64,000 nucleotides of DNA, taken from NCBI GenBank assembly GCA_016704325.1, contig JADJAG010000001.1, positions 372,001-436,000 of the forward strand, read 5' to 3'. The stretch is from Chitinophagaceae bacterium (GTDB lineage Bacteria; Bacteroidota; Bacteroidia; Chitinophagales; UBA10324). The notes below the pieces were generated by a model. That model saw nothing but the letters and a program-made list of their open reading frames with translations. It had not been told where the DNA came from and did no database searches. Shown here in pieces: positions 18,152-26,805 of the stretch; position 1 is the first letter of the stretch; every line of letters starts with the position of its first letter. A program made the position numbers and the translations under genes.

Positions 18152-19924
18152 TTAGTAAGTATAGTTGTAATGGTAATCGTATCCGCTCCATGGACTGGCT
18201 GCAAAAGGGAATGAAGTTTTAAAAGGTGCATCATTCGATTCCACACCGGTTGAATACGTCAACACATCCAATAAATCCTGGGTTACAGGACTTTGTCCAA
18301 TTCCAATGGTATGATCATCATACCATAATCCGATTGCAGCAAGGGCAACTCCGGCCACTGCCTGCAGTTCAATGCGCGTAACGTCATCTTCAAGGCGCCT
18401 GCCATTTGGAAAGCCATCCATATTGGGAATGAATTGAAGGTCGGTACTGCCGTTGTATGCAGGATCAGTCAAGCCAAGTACTGCTGCCTGTATCAATCCT
18501 AAAGAACTGAATTTAGGATCATCACGCGGGGTAACCGGAACAGCCATATTCAGGCGCAGCATATCGCCAAACGTGGGAAGAAAATTATTTACAAAAGGTT
18601 TTCCGGGCGCAAGCGGATTACCATCCGGCTTACCTACTGCTAACTGATATGGTGCAAGATTAGGGACACCGGTATAGAAGATCGGCAGAATGTCTACTGA
18701 TCGTGGTTCATTATCCCGCAACAGGTATCCGCCAAATATAGCAGGATCAAGGGCCGTTCCTATAGTAGCCGCATTACCTGCAATTACGAATAACCCATCA
18801 TTGCCGTTTCCAAAGTTTACATTTCCTAAAACAGTTTGCGAAGCTTTCTGAATACGCAATAATGATAGTCCGGGCACTGCAGTGCCAAACAATGCATCAT
18901 CCATATAAAGAGCGAGTTCCGGATTGGTAAAATATTGTTCAAACTGCGCATCGTTATAAGGCGTGGTCCAGTTCCAGAGATCCTTTTTACCTATCGGGAT
19001 GATTGCTTCGTTAGTTAATGGCATACCCAATCGGGAAATCTGCACATATTTTCCTGTACTGGTTTGTCCGCCTACTCCATCTAATGTTTTTACCTTCTTA
19101 CGGCTGGCAGAAGCCCATACACCAATCACAAAATCACCGTCAAGAATACTGGTTGCCTGTTGTACGTTTTTACCATCTTTCTGAAGTTTTGAAATCGGAA
19201 TACTCATGGCAATAACATGTACATTACGACCTGCGATACCATCGCGAGGCGCATTAATTCCTGTGCCACCCTGACGAGTCTGTCCCAGGTCAAAGATGCC
19301 TCCGAGATCTACGAAGAAGGGATCATCAGCCGGTCCGCAATATAAGAGTGATCCGTCATCGGCAGTTGTTACGGCATCGCTGATTAGCTGATCATAAGTC
19401 GTACCTAATCCAACCACAGGGTCTTCAATAGAACGCGGACCGATGTTATTTGGCGGAACAGGTCCTTCCGCAATTTTTACAAATGGACTTCCGCCTACAC
19501 TCTTAAGGCATTTGTAGGTGGTCTTAATGTTTTGCAATCCAAGGCGGATATTGAAGAAAGTGGTAGGATCTTCATTAACTGCCTCGAATTTAAACCGGTA
19601 GGTGATGTCATCACCCGCAGTAGCTGCGTCGTTTTTGATATGGATCTCATAATTGATATCCTCACCAAAAGTGCTGTAGTTTGGGCCGCCCATTGGCAAC
19701 TGCAATGGGATGTAATTGGCCATGATAATGATCCTGTTTGGATCCTCCGGTGACCGGAAACAATAGAGATCTGTATTATCCGCAAGCGGATCATCAGAAA
19801 TCAGTGGTGCTTCTCGATGACTGGAAGCTACCAATTGGTCACGGTTGCTGCCTGCGTAGAGGAGACCCCCGACAACCAATAGCAGCACCGTAACCTTTCC
19901 TAAGGCGTTGAGCTTTTTTTTCAT
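18152..19924 (-). CDS. DUF4331 protein without sorting domain
   Basis: 590 residues, closely similar to the downstream DUF4331 protein over its whole length, including SSHREAPLISDDPLADNTDL after the signal peptide. It stops right after the domain (SPWSGYDYHYNYTY) and has no T9SS tail, so it should stay in the periplasm or be lipid-free at the membrane, while its partner is exported to the surface. The start at 19924 gives a normal signal peptide with a Lys-rich head (MKKKLNALGKVTVLLLVVGG). It is first in the two-gene operon. The two copies could form a complex or act on the two sides of the outer membrane; this is inference. Confidence 0.87.
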   Translation of the reverse strand: MKKKLNALGKVTVLLLVVGGLLYAGSNRDQLVASSHREAPLISDDPLADNTDLYCFRSPEDPNRIIIMANYIPLQLPMGGPNYSTFGEDINYEIHIKNDAATAGDDITYRFKFEAVNEDPTTFFNIRLGLQNIKTTYKCLKSVGGSPFVKIAEGPVPPNNIGPRSIEDPVVGLGTTYDQLISDAVTTADDGSLLYCGPADDPFFVDLGGIFDLGQTRQGGTGINAPRDGIAGRNVHVIAMSIPISKLQKDGKNVQQATSILDGDFVIGVWASASRKKVKTLDGVGGQTSTGKYVQISRLGMPLTNEAIIPIGKKDLWNWTTPYNDAQFEQYFTNPELALYMDDALFGTAVPGLSLLRIQKASQTVLGNVNFGNGNDGLFVIAGNAATIGTALDPAIFGGYLLRDNEPRSVDILPIFYTGVPNLAPYQLAVGKPDGNPLAPGKPFVNNFLPTFGDMLRLNMAVPVTPRDDPKFSSLGLIQAAVLGLTDPAYNGSTDLQFIPNMDGFPNGRRLEDDVTRIELQAVAGVALAAIGLWYDDHTIGIGQSPVTQDLLDVLTYSTGVESNDAPFKTSFPFAASPWSGYDYHYNYTY

Positions 19925-20194
19925 AATCGTTTTTTTAGTTGGGTGAAGAAAACCTAACTACGAAGGCCGGGACGGGTTGGATTTTAAGATTTGAAATAAT
20001 TTGCAATGTGATTGCAGGACGAGATGGCTGAATGGTTCTATGGTTAAATGATTGGTTTTTACGAAGTGCATATTTTGTGCTCTTTGTTTAGGTTAGTAAA
20101 AAAATACTTTAAAGAGTGTAACCTTTTGTCAGCATATGCATTTAACATGTTAACCTCATCAATACCTCTTCTCAGAATAATTGTAAATTGTCCC

Positions 20195-21097
20195 ATGCGA
20201 TTTTCTCCTTTGATTCTTTTTGCTGGTTTGCTATCCTGTTCCGTTTGGTTCGGATGCGACAAGAATCTTACAGAGGATATTCACATTGACACTACCATTA
20301 GTAATAATGAACCACCACCTTACACAGGAGTCTCTGCCGTACAGATAACCAACTATATAAACAAGCTTTACATTGATTTACTCGGCAGGGCCCCCGGCCA
20401 GGCAGAACTGTCTGCAGGAATTGATTATCTGATCGACCATGATTTAAGTGATTCAGCCAAAGACACACTGATAGCACAATTAATGGATCAAAAAGAATAT
20501 TACAAAGTGTTCTTCAGCACTACCAGCGCCGATTTTATTAATGCCGTTGACAGTGCAACCATTGATTATCAGATTCAGATTATCAAACTAATTTATTATG
20601 TGGATTCGCTCGATGGAAACTCCGGGAATTTTATCTACTATCAATACGAATTAAACAGGTTATACCGATTGCAAGACATAACCCATCATTTCATGATGGG
20701 ATCCGTTACCATAAATGAATATTTCGCTGCCTTCCTCGACAACTATTTTTATGACCAGGTGAATATGGGATCGGAAAATTTTGTAAAGGGTTCTTTCAGC
20801 GACTTGTTTCGCCGAATCCCGACGGAATCAGAATTAACAAATGGTGTTACTATGGTTGATAACAATCCTGCTTTACTGTTTATGAAAGATGGTGACAGTA
20901 AAGGCGACTACATATCCATTGTTACAACCAATCATGAATTTTACGAGGGACTGGTAATAAAGGCTTATAGTCAACTACTGTTACGGGATGCAACCTCACA
21001 GGAGCTGACTATTGGAACTTCTTCACTGGAACTCAGTAATGATTATCCTGCATTTCAGAAACAGTTGATGAAATCCATTGAATACGCAGGATTCTAA
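20195..21097 (+). CDS. Lipoprotein with repeated DUF1549/DUF4214-like motif
   Basis: 300 residues from the ATG at 20195. The open frame starts at 20048, but only this Met gives a lipoprotein signal (MRFSPLILFAGLLSCSVWFG then Cys21). The mature part carries three related stretches: KLYIDLLGRAPGQAELSAG, DLFRRIPTESELTNG and AYSQLLLRDATSQELTIG. These look like the helical motif of DUF1549 or DUF4214. In Planctomycetes DUF1549 proteins are paired with DUF1501 proteins, and a DUF1501 gene lies two genes downstream here, which supports the reading. Function unknown. First gene of a five-gene plus-strand operon. Confidence 0.7.
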   Translation: MRFSPLILFAGLLSCSVWFGCDKNLTEDIHIDTTISNNEPPPYTGVSAVQITNYINKLYIDLLGRAPGQAELSAGIDYLIDHDLSDSAKDTLIAQLMDQKEYYKVFFSTTSADFINAVDSATIDYQIQIIKLIYYVDSLDGNSGNFIYYQYELNRLYRLQDITHHFMMGSVTINEYFAAFLDNYFYDQVNMGSENFVKGSFSDLFRRIPTESELTNGVTMVDNNPALLFMKDGDSKGDYISIVTTNHEFYEGLVIKAYSQLLLRDATSQELTIGTSSLELSNDYPAFQKQLMKSIEYAGF

Positions 21098-21116
21098 AAA
21101 CATAAATAAGCCGGTC

Positions 21117-21629
21117 ATGAAGATTTTTGCAACCTTCCGATTAATGTTTCTAAGTTCCATTATTTTTTTGGGATGCAAAAAGGATATCACTCAACAAACG
21201 GTGTACGACAACGTAATTTATGAGGTAAATCCGGTAGAGGTTTATGCAAGCAATGCAGAAAAGACCAAGCAAAAAAGTTCGCAACAATTTATCTCTATAC
21301 TCTATTCTAATCTCACAAATAAAACCATTCCGGGTGATGAGTTAAGCAAACTGTCTGAACTGTCCCTTTCCTTTGGCGATAAAGAATTAATGAACCAGGT
21401 ATTACTCGAAAATTTCCTGGGCAATCCGGGCATCATCATTCCGACAAATGATGAAATGCGCAGCAATCCTGATGCATTTGTAAATGAAACCTACCTGAAA
21501 TTTTTTCTTCGTTATCCAACGGAATACGAAAAATACTACTTTAAGGATATGATCATCAAGGATCCGGATATCACCAGTGAAATGGTTTATGCGGCTTTTG
21601 CGCAGTCTAACGAATACCTCTTCTATTAA
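21117..21629 (+). CDS. Small lipoprotein, DUF1549-like fragment
   Basis: 170 residues from the ATG at 21117; lipoprotein signal MKIFATFRLMFLSSIIFLG followed by Cys20-Lys-Lys. The C-terminal half (ETYLKFFLRYPTEYEKYYF, then SEMVYAAFAQSNEYLFY) repeats the motif seen in the preceding lipoprotein. The gene begins 19 bases after that gene and ends 17 bases before the DUF1501 gene, so it is part of the operon. It may supply half of what is a single, longer protein in other lineages; that is inference. Confidence 0.7.
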   Translation: MKIFATFRLMFLSSIIFLGCKKDITQQTVYDNVIYEVNPVEVYASNAEKTKQKSSQQFISILYSNLTNKTIPGDELSKLSELSLSFGDKELMNQVLLENFLGNPGIIIPTNDEMRSNPDAFVNETYLKFFLRYPTEYEKYYFKDMIIKDPDITSEMVYAAFAQSNEYLFY

Positions 21630-21646
21630 CCCATTTAAAAAAATTT

Positions 21647-22981
21647 ATGAAGAGAAGAACATTTATCAGGAAAGCAGGATTAGCTACAGCAGGCATGTTT
21701 GCCGTGCCCTACCTCCTGCCCTCTGGAAGATTATTCGCCGGCACCGGCGACCGCCTGGTAAATCATGTAGTGGTGGTTCTTTTTGCCGGTGGTGTGCGCC
21801 ACCAGGAATCTGTTGATCAGTCTTATTTAGCTGCGCAGGGCTTTCCAACTACCGGAAATTTACTGCAAAACATGTTGGCAGGAAATGCTCCTACCAACAA
21901 TCTTATCTATACCCCCTGGCAACCTATACTCTCCACTCCTTTGGCAAAGCATGGTACGCTATTCAAAGAGTTGCGTTATGCTACCGGTCCGACAGGACAT
22001 TTTAACGGCCATACCGCAGCCATCACCGGCAACTATACAGATGTTTCACTTGACCTTAATGTGAATCCGGATTATCCAACCGTTTTTGAATATTACCGCA
22101 AGCATACCGATCCGGCAAGAAGTGCCATCAACAGCTGGTGGATGAGTGAAGGACTCGGCCCTTATCCGGCATTGAATTACAGCAGGAATGGAATGTATGG
22201 CCCTATGTATGGTGCGAATTATTTAAGGCCGGCTACCACTTTCGGCGGTTATGGACTTGAATACCTCTCGGAAGCAATAACTTTTCAACCCGATGATGTA
22301 ACTAAGATTTCATCTATGAAAAATTTTCTGGATAAAAACTTCGACAAGACGGCGGCAGATTATCCGGGGATTCTCAATACTTCTGAAGATCGTGAAAAGA
22401 TAAAAAGTTTCATTTATGAAACGCTGAATAAAACATCAATGGGTCAGATTGAATGGCCATTGCCACCCGGAATCAGCACGGCAGAACTTACAGGTGATTT
22501 GGTGAACATGGCTTATGCATGGCAGGTACTTGACACATTCTCACCGGAACTGCTAGTCATTAACAGTTTTGACCTTGATACCTGTCATTTCAACTTTACC
22601 AATTACCTGAGTTACATGCACAAGGCTGATTATGGTGTAGGCTGGTTGTGGAGTAAAATTCAACAACATCCGGTGTTGGCGAATGATACGATTCTCATCT
22701 GTATGCCGGATCATGGACGCAATGAATTACCTAACAGTGTGTATGATGCCAATGGACTGCGTGCATTTGACCATACCAGTGATGAAAACTCCAGAAGGTT
22801 GTTTGCTTTAATAGTAGGCCCGGCAGATAAAGTAAAACAAAATGAAATCGTAGGTGATGCTTTCAACCCGGTTGGTGAAACAGTAGATCTCGTTCCCACC
22901 GTTGCGCACATTCTTGGATTTCATGAATACATTCCCGGAGGATTTTTACCGGGAAGAATTTTAGAAGAGGCCTTTGTGTAA
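21647..22981 (+). CDS. DUF1501 protein, Tat-exported
   Basis: 444 residues. The N-terminus has a twin-arginine signal (RRTFIRKAGLATAGMFAVPYL), so the protein is probably folded, and perhaps metal-loaded, before export. The body matches the DUF1501 group of the alkaline phosphatase/sulfatase superfamily: NHVVVVLFAGGVRHQES near the start, a GHFNGHTAAITGNY stretch, and a metal-site-like ILICMPDHGRNE near the C-terminus, followed by HTSDENSRRLFALIVGP. Substrate unknown. It sits between DUF1549-like lipoproteins and a cytochrome-like lipoprotein, an arrangement that recalls Planctomycete DUF1501/DUF1549/PSCyt sets. Confidence 0.8.
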   Translation: MKRRTFIRKAGLATAGMFAVPYLLPSGRLFAGTGDRLVNHVVVVLFAGGVRHQESVDQSYLAAQGFPTTGNLLQNMLAGNAPTNNLIYTPWQPILSTPLAKHGTLFKELRYATGPTGHFNGHTAAITGNYTDVSLDLNVNPDYPTVFEYYRKHTDPARSAINSWWMSEGLGPYPALNYSRNGMYGPMYGANYLRPATTFGGYGLEYLSEAITFQPDDVTKISSMKNFLDKNFDKTAADYPGILNTSEDREKIKSFIYETLNKTSMGQIEWPLPPGISTAELTGDLVNMAYAWQVLDTFSPELLVINSFDLDTCHFNFTNYLSYMHKADYGVGWLWSKIQQHPVLANDTILICMPDHGRNELPNSVYDANGLRAFDHTSDENSRRLFALIVGPADKVKQNEIVGDAFNPVGETVDLVPTVAHILGFHEYIPGGFLPGRILEEAFV

Positions 22982-23068
22982 AAGCATGTAAGTATATTCT
23001 TTCCAACTTTAATTTCTAAATAATAAAATCAGTTGAAAAGTAGCAGCAGTCACAGGATTCCATTCAAA

Positions 23069-24040
23069 ATGAAAGCAGTTTCCAGTTATCATACCGACTG
23101 TAAACAGCTACTATGCATACTGCTAATTTTTCTTACCGTTCTATCCTGCAAAAAGGAAATCACCACCCAAGTGCCTGAGCTGCCATTTAATCCTTTCGAC
23201 ACAATCACTTACAATCAGAGTGTAGTGCCTGTTTCTCTACCTGACTCTGCTTCCTTTCCTGGAATTCATCAATACATATTAGCGGTGAAATGCGCTGTAA
23301 ATGGCTGCCATGACGGTTCCTTCGAACCAGACTATCGCACAGTACAAAGCGCTTACAATACACTGGTGTATGCTCCTGTTCTTAAGAATACTGACGACTC
23401 ACTTTTTACATACCGTGTAACTCCCGGAGACACTGCTTTATCATGGCTATGGTATCGTATTACCACGAATGATGCTACACTTGGCAGGATGCCATTGTAT
23501 GATACCCTCTATCCTGCTCAACGTGCAAGGATCAGCGAATGGATATTGGATGGTGCACCTGATCTTTTTGGAAATTCTCCCGGAGTGCCTGCTTATCAAC
23601 CGGCCTTCTATGGAATTGTTGCTTACCTTCCTGATCAGGATGATTTCAGGGTGGATACATTGCGTGGAGGAATAATTACCAATCCTTTTATGGTAACACA
23701 AAATTCAAATGTGAAGATCTGGATTGGAATTTATGATGACATCACGCCGCCTTTTCAATTCACTTTTAATAAAGTAAAGTTCTCTACTGATCCTTTTAAC
23801 TGGGACAATGCCATTGAGGTCAACCTTGAATCACAAATTCTTCCTCATTTCGAAACTTTGTTCGACAACCAGTTGCCATTCTATTTGTATTGCACCATCA
23901 ACACGTCAGCGTTCAATGTGAATGATGTTGTTTATATAAGAGCTTATGTTCAGGATGAGGATCATTCCACAGCTACCGAAATACCCGAAGGAGGTTCACA
24001 GATTTACATTCAAACCTATTGTTCATTTATTGTACAATGA
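23069..24040 (+). CDS. Cytochrome c-like lipoprotein with CX4CH motif
   Basis: 323 residues from the ATG at 23069; an upstream TTG frame start at 23033 is less likely, since the later Met gives a lipoprotein signal with Cys27-Lys-Lys. A haem-binding-like motif CAVNGCH (Cys75, Cys80, His81) has four residues between the cysteines rather than two. A candidate axial Met follows (Met141 in LGRMPLYD), then YPAQRARISEWILDGAPD, typical of small c-type cytochrome domains fused to exported proteins. The C-terminal half is beta-rich and unrecognised. It probably passes electrons at the outer membrane; haem attachment is unproven. It overlaps the next gene by 4 bases. Confidence 0.7.
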   Translation: MKAVSSYHTDCKQLLCILLIFLTVLSCKKEITTQVPELPFNPFDTITYNQSVVPVSLPDSASFPGIHQYILAVKCAVNGCHDGSFEPDYRTVQSAYNTLVYAPVLKNTDDSLFTYRVTPGDTALSWLWYRITTNDATLGRMPLYDTLYPAQRARISEWILDGAPDLFGNSPGVPAYQPAFYGIVAYLPDQDDFRVDTLRGGIITNPFMVTQNSNVKIWIGIYDDITPPFQFTFNKVKFSTDPFNWDNAIEVNLESQILPHFETLFDNQLPFYLYCTINTSAFNVNDVVYIRAYVQDEDHSTATEIPEGGSQIYIQTYCSFIVQ

Positions 24041-24516
24041 AGATTATAAAACGAACATACCTGCTGTTTTTCCTGCAATGGCAGTTTATACTGATGTTGT
24101 CGTTAGTTTCCTGCAAGAAAGATGATTCCTCTGTAAATCCGCCAATCAGCGATATTCCTGAAATTGCCTTGCAATCAGTATCCCCCGCTACCGTTCACAA
24201 TCTTACCGATTCGCTGTTATTTGTAATCAGCTATATTGATGGCAATGGCGATTTAGGAGATTATGAACCGGATACTTTGTCGCTTTGGATCACTGATGAA
24301 AGGTTTCCATTAACGGAAAAATTTCACATTATTCCCTTAGCACCACAAGGCGCTTCTATTGTGATTTCAGGAGAACTGAAAGTGATTCTTGATCATATTA
24401 TATTAAAAGATCAGTCTGCGTTAAGTGAGACAGCCAACTTTACCATTAAATTAAAAGACAGGGCCGGAAACTGGAGTAATAGTATAACAGCAGGGCCGGT
24501 GACGGTAGTGCAGTAA
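24037..24516 (+). CDS. Small lipoprotein, beta-rich, unknown function
   Basis: 159 residues from the ATG at 24037, which overlaps the stop of the cytochrome-like gene (ATGA), so the two are translationally coupled. The signal ends with LSLVSC-Lys-Lys (Cys26). The mature part, with ISYIDGNGDLGDYEPDTLSL and TIKLKDRAGNWSN, looks like an Ig-like fold. This type of lipoprotein is common in Bacteroidota surface operons. It is the last gene of the operon, and the hairpin-rich repeat array that follows may end transcription. Confidence 0.7.
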   Translation: MKIIKRTYLLFFLQWQFILMLSLVSCKKDDSSVNPPISDIPEIALQSVSPATVHNLTDSLLFVISYIDGNGDLGDYEPDTLSLWITDERFPLTEKFHIIPLAPQGASIVISGELKVILDHIILKDQSALSETANFTIKLKDRAGNWSNSITAGPVTVVQ

Positions 24517-24533
24517 TTCAAACCAGGCCCTTT

Positions 24534-25119
24534 CCCTTCGACTGCGCTCAGGGTAAACCCTTCGACTGCGCTCAGGGCAAGAAAATCCGGTCGCTGAGCG
24601 GAGCCGAAGTGCCGGATTTTTTCAGAATGATTTTGATCTATTTTGTTTTACTTTTCGACTTCGCTCAGGGCAAGAAAATCCGGTCACTGAGCGGAGCCGA
24701 AGCGCCGGATTTTTTTAGAATGATTTTGGTCTATTTTGTTTTACTCTTAGACTTTGCTCAGGACATAAAAAATCCGGTCACTGAGCGGAGCCGAAGTGCC
24801 GGATTTTTTCAGAATGATTTCGTTTAGCTTGTTTTGACATTTGACTGCGCTCTTGTTTTATTTGAATTTGATTCAATTTGAACTATAACCGCCCTTCGAC
24901 TTCGCTCAGGGTGCGCTTCGGGGAGGCTCAGTTTACCCTTCGACAGATTTCAGGTTATGAAAAATCCGGTCACTGAGCGGAGCCGAAGTGCCGGATTTTT
25001 TATTCGGTTTCTTCGCTGATTTTTGCGCCCCTCGGCTTCGCTCGGGGAGCAAAAATTCATCCCCTCGACCTCCTCTGGCAAAAAATCCGGTCACTGAGCA
25101 AAGTCGAAGTGCCGGATTT
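24534..25119 (+). repeat. Tandem and dispersed repeats with terminator-like hairpins
   Basis: Five copies of a hairpin unit, AAAATCCGG...CCGGATTTT with the inner sequence TCACTGAGCGGAGCCGAAGTG, at 24582-24622, 24675-24716, 24767-24809, 24960-25001 and 25080-25119. The first three are spaced 92-93 bases apart and share the spacer, so they form a tandem array. Between them lie palindrome-like CCCTTCGACTGCGCTCAGGG boxes (24534-24553, 24558-24577, degenerate at about 24653-24670 and 24892-24911). Each hairpin has stem plus T-run, so they could act as terminators on either strand for the converging operon and the SDR gene. Elements of this look are scattered in many Bacteroidota genomes. Confidence 0.8.
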
Positions 25120-25135
25120 CCAGTAATAGTTGTTG

Positions 25136-25831
25136 CTATGCATTCCCATAAATCTTCAAAACCGTTTCGCGTAGCGGATTTCCGGTTTCTGAACAAATTA
25201 TTTCCATCAAATCAGCAATCTGTTCCGCTTTCACCCAGTCATCAAAATTTGCATTGGGCATACTTTTCCTATTTGGCGGAGTATCAATCGTGCTTGGTAT
25301 CACCACAGTGGCCGTAACATTTTTTCCTTTGGCATCAGCATTTAATAATTCAGCCAGTTTAATCACCATTGATTTCGAAAGTGCATATGCCACCATATTT
25401 TTACCTGCACTTGCATCGAGGGCAGGGCGTGCTCCTACAAAAATCAAGCGGCCGATATTATGCTGTTTCATGTGTTCAAATAAAGGGCGGGCAACATGAT
25501 AGGCTGTTTCAAAATTGAGTGTAAGCATTTTCAGCAAATCAGCTGAAGGGGTCTTAGCGATATCACCTGCATCAAAACCGCCGGCCAGCATCAAAGCAGC
25601 CTCCACGGTTTTATATTTAGAAATAGTATTGGATACGAAAACAGCAGTATCCTTTTCATTGGCAAGATCGACAGGGCAAACTTCCAGGTGCTCATGCCTA
25701 TCAAAAGCATCACGCATGCTTTCATTCATTACAGTAGCCACCACCCGGTAGCCATTCCTGAGGAATTTTTTAACAACAGTGGTTCCCAAATTTCCATTGG
25801 CTCCCGTTATAATGACTGTTTTAATGGCCAT
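25136..25831 (-). CDS. Short-chain dehydrogenase/reductase
   Basis: 231 residues with the classical SDR layout: TGANGNLGTTVVKK at the N-terminus (TG-x3-G-x-G, NAD(P) binding), the LAGG segment near residue 82, and the catalytic YALSK at about 147-151. The substrate cannot be told. It lies 77 bases downstream of nuoK on the same strand, in the place where nuoL would be expected, and its stop is only 16 bases from the last hairpin repeat. Co-transcription with nuo is possible, but a metabolic link is not evident. Confidence 0.85.
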   Translation of the reverse strand: MAIKTVIITGANGNLGTTVVKKFLRNGYRVVATVMNESMRDAFDRHEHLEVCPVDLANEKDTAVFVSNTISKYKTVEAALMLAGGFDAGDIAKTPSADLLKMLTLNFETAYHVARPLFEHMKQHNIGRLIFVGARPALDASAGKNMVAYALSKSMVIKLAELLNADAKGKNVTATVVIPSTIDTPPNRKSMPNANFDDWVKAEQIADLMEIICSETGNPLRETVLKIYGNA

Positions 25832-25908
25832 ACACGAAAAGAATATCTGTTTTGAAATGTTGTTAATTTATGCAGCATACCTACCGGGAAATGCAGTAAG
25901 CAATGAAA

Positions 25909-26232
25909 TCAACCCTTCAACCTGCTCATATCATTAATATCAACAGAATGTGTATTCCGGTAAATCATGGTGATGATTGCCAAACCAACAGCTACTTCTG
26001 CTGCAGCAACTGCCATAATAAAGAAAACAAATATCTGGCCTGCCGGATCCTGATGATAAGAAGAGAAGGAAACCAACAACAAATTAACTGCGTTGAGCAT
26101 CAATTCCACGCTCATGAAAATAATAATGGCATTGCTGCGTGTCAAAACGCCCACCACACCAATTACAAATAAGACTGCACTCAGGTAAACAAAGTGCTCA
26201 ATGGGAACTGTTTGAAAAATCTGCGGAATCAT
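25909..26232 (-). CDS. nuoK: NADH-quinone oxidoreductase subunit K
   Basis: 107 residues, three membrane helices, normal length. The two conserved intramembrane glutamates of the proton pathway are seen in SVELMLNAVNLL and AAAEVAVGLAI. It is an MrpC-like subunit of the complex I membrane arm. It follows nuoJ with an 18-base gap and is the last nuo gene in this block; nuoL, nuoM and nuoN do not follow. Confidence 0.95.
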   Translation of the reverse strand: MIPQIFQTVPIEHFVYLSAVLFVIGVVGVLTRSNAIIIFMSVELMLNAVNLLLVSFSSYHQDPAGQIFVFFIMAVAAAEVAVGLAIITMIYRNTHSVDINDMSRLKG

Positions 26233-26250
26233 GTATTAAGTGTTAACTGT

Positions 26251-26787
26251 TTACTTCACGGGTTCTATCCCGATGGTTTTAGTACTATTATCTTTTTTAC
26301 CGAGTACCACAGCACCAATCATGGCCACAAGAAAAAGTATGGATGCCACTTCAAAGGGAAGCTGGTACTTAGAATACAGCACATATCCCAGCACTTTAAT
26401 AGACCCGATTCGTTGCTCAGCTTCCAATGCGCTTCCTTGGATCTGAAGATTCGCATCTTTAAGCGCAGCAACCAGTACTAACAATAACATACCTCCGGTT
26501 ACCGCCGCACTGATTTTAAAAAGCACCGAACGTTTTTGCTCTGCAATTGCATTCAGGTTCATCATCATCAGCACATACAGGAACAACACCATAATAGCGC
26601 CTGCATACACAATCACATTAACCATTCCGACAAAGGTTGCATCCAGCATAAAAATGTAATTAGCGGAGATGCAAAAAAAAGTGAGCACCAGGTACAACAC
26701 ACTATGTATCGGATTCTTCGAAACCACTACCATAATAGCAAAGAAGATCGTTACAAATGCAATAAAATAGAAAGCGGACGTAAGCAT
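26251..26787 (-). CDS. nuoJ: NADH-quinone oxidoreductase subunit J
   Basis: 178 residues with five predicted membrane helices, within the normal range. The third helix carries the conserved VNVIVYAGAIMVLFLYVLMM stretch that forms the pi-bulge region coupling quinone reduction to proton movement. Spacing of 18 bases on either side ties it to nuoI and nuoK. Membrane arm of complex I. Confidence 0.94.
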   Translation of the reverse strand: MLTSAFYFIAFVTIFFAIMVVVSKNPIHSVLYLVLTFFCISANYIFMLDATFVGMVNVIVYAGAIMVLFLYVLMMMNLNAIAEQKRSVLFKISAAVTGGMLLLVLVAALKDANLQIQGSALEAEQRIGSIKVLGYVLYSKYQLPFEVASILFLVAMIGAVVLGKKDNSTKTIGIEPVK

Positions 26788-26805
26788 GTTATCCTTAGAT
26801 GGTTT

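Noticed and set aside
24609..24827. 72-codon plus-strand frame in the repeat array
   Set aside because: The product simply repeats the 92-bp unit; the unit is a hairpin repeat, not coding.
24534..25119. CRISPR array
   Set aside because: Units are long, palindromic, nearly identical including spacers, and no cas genes are present.
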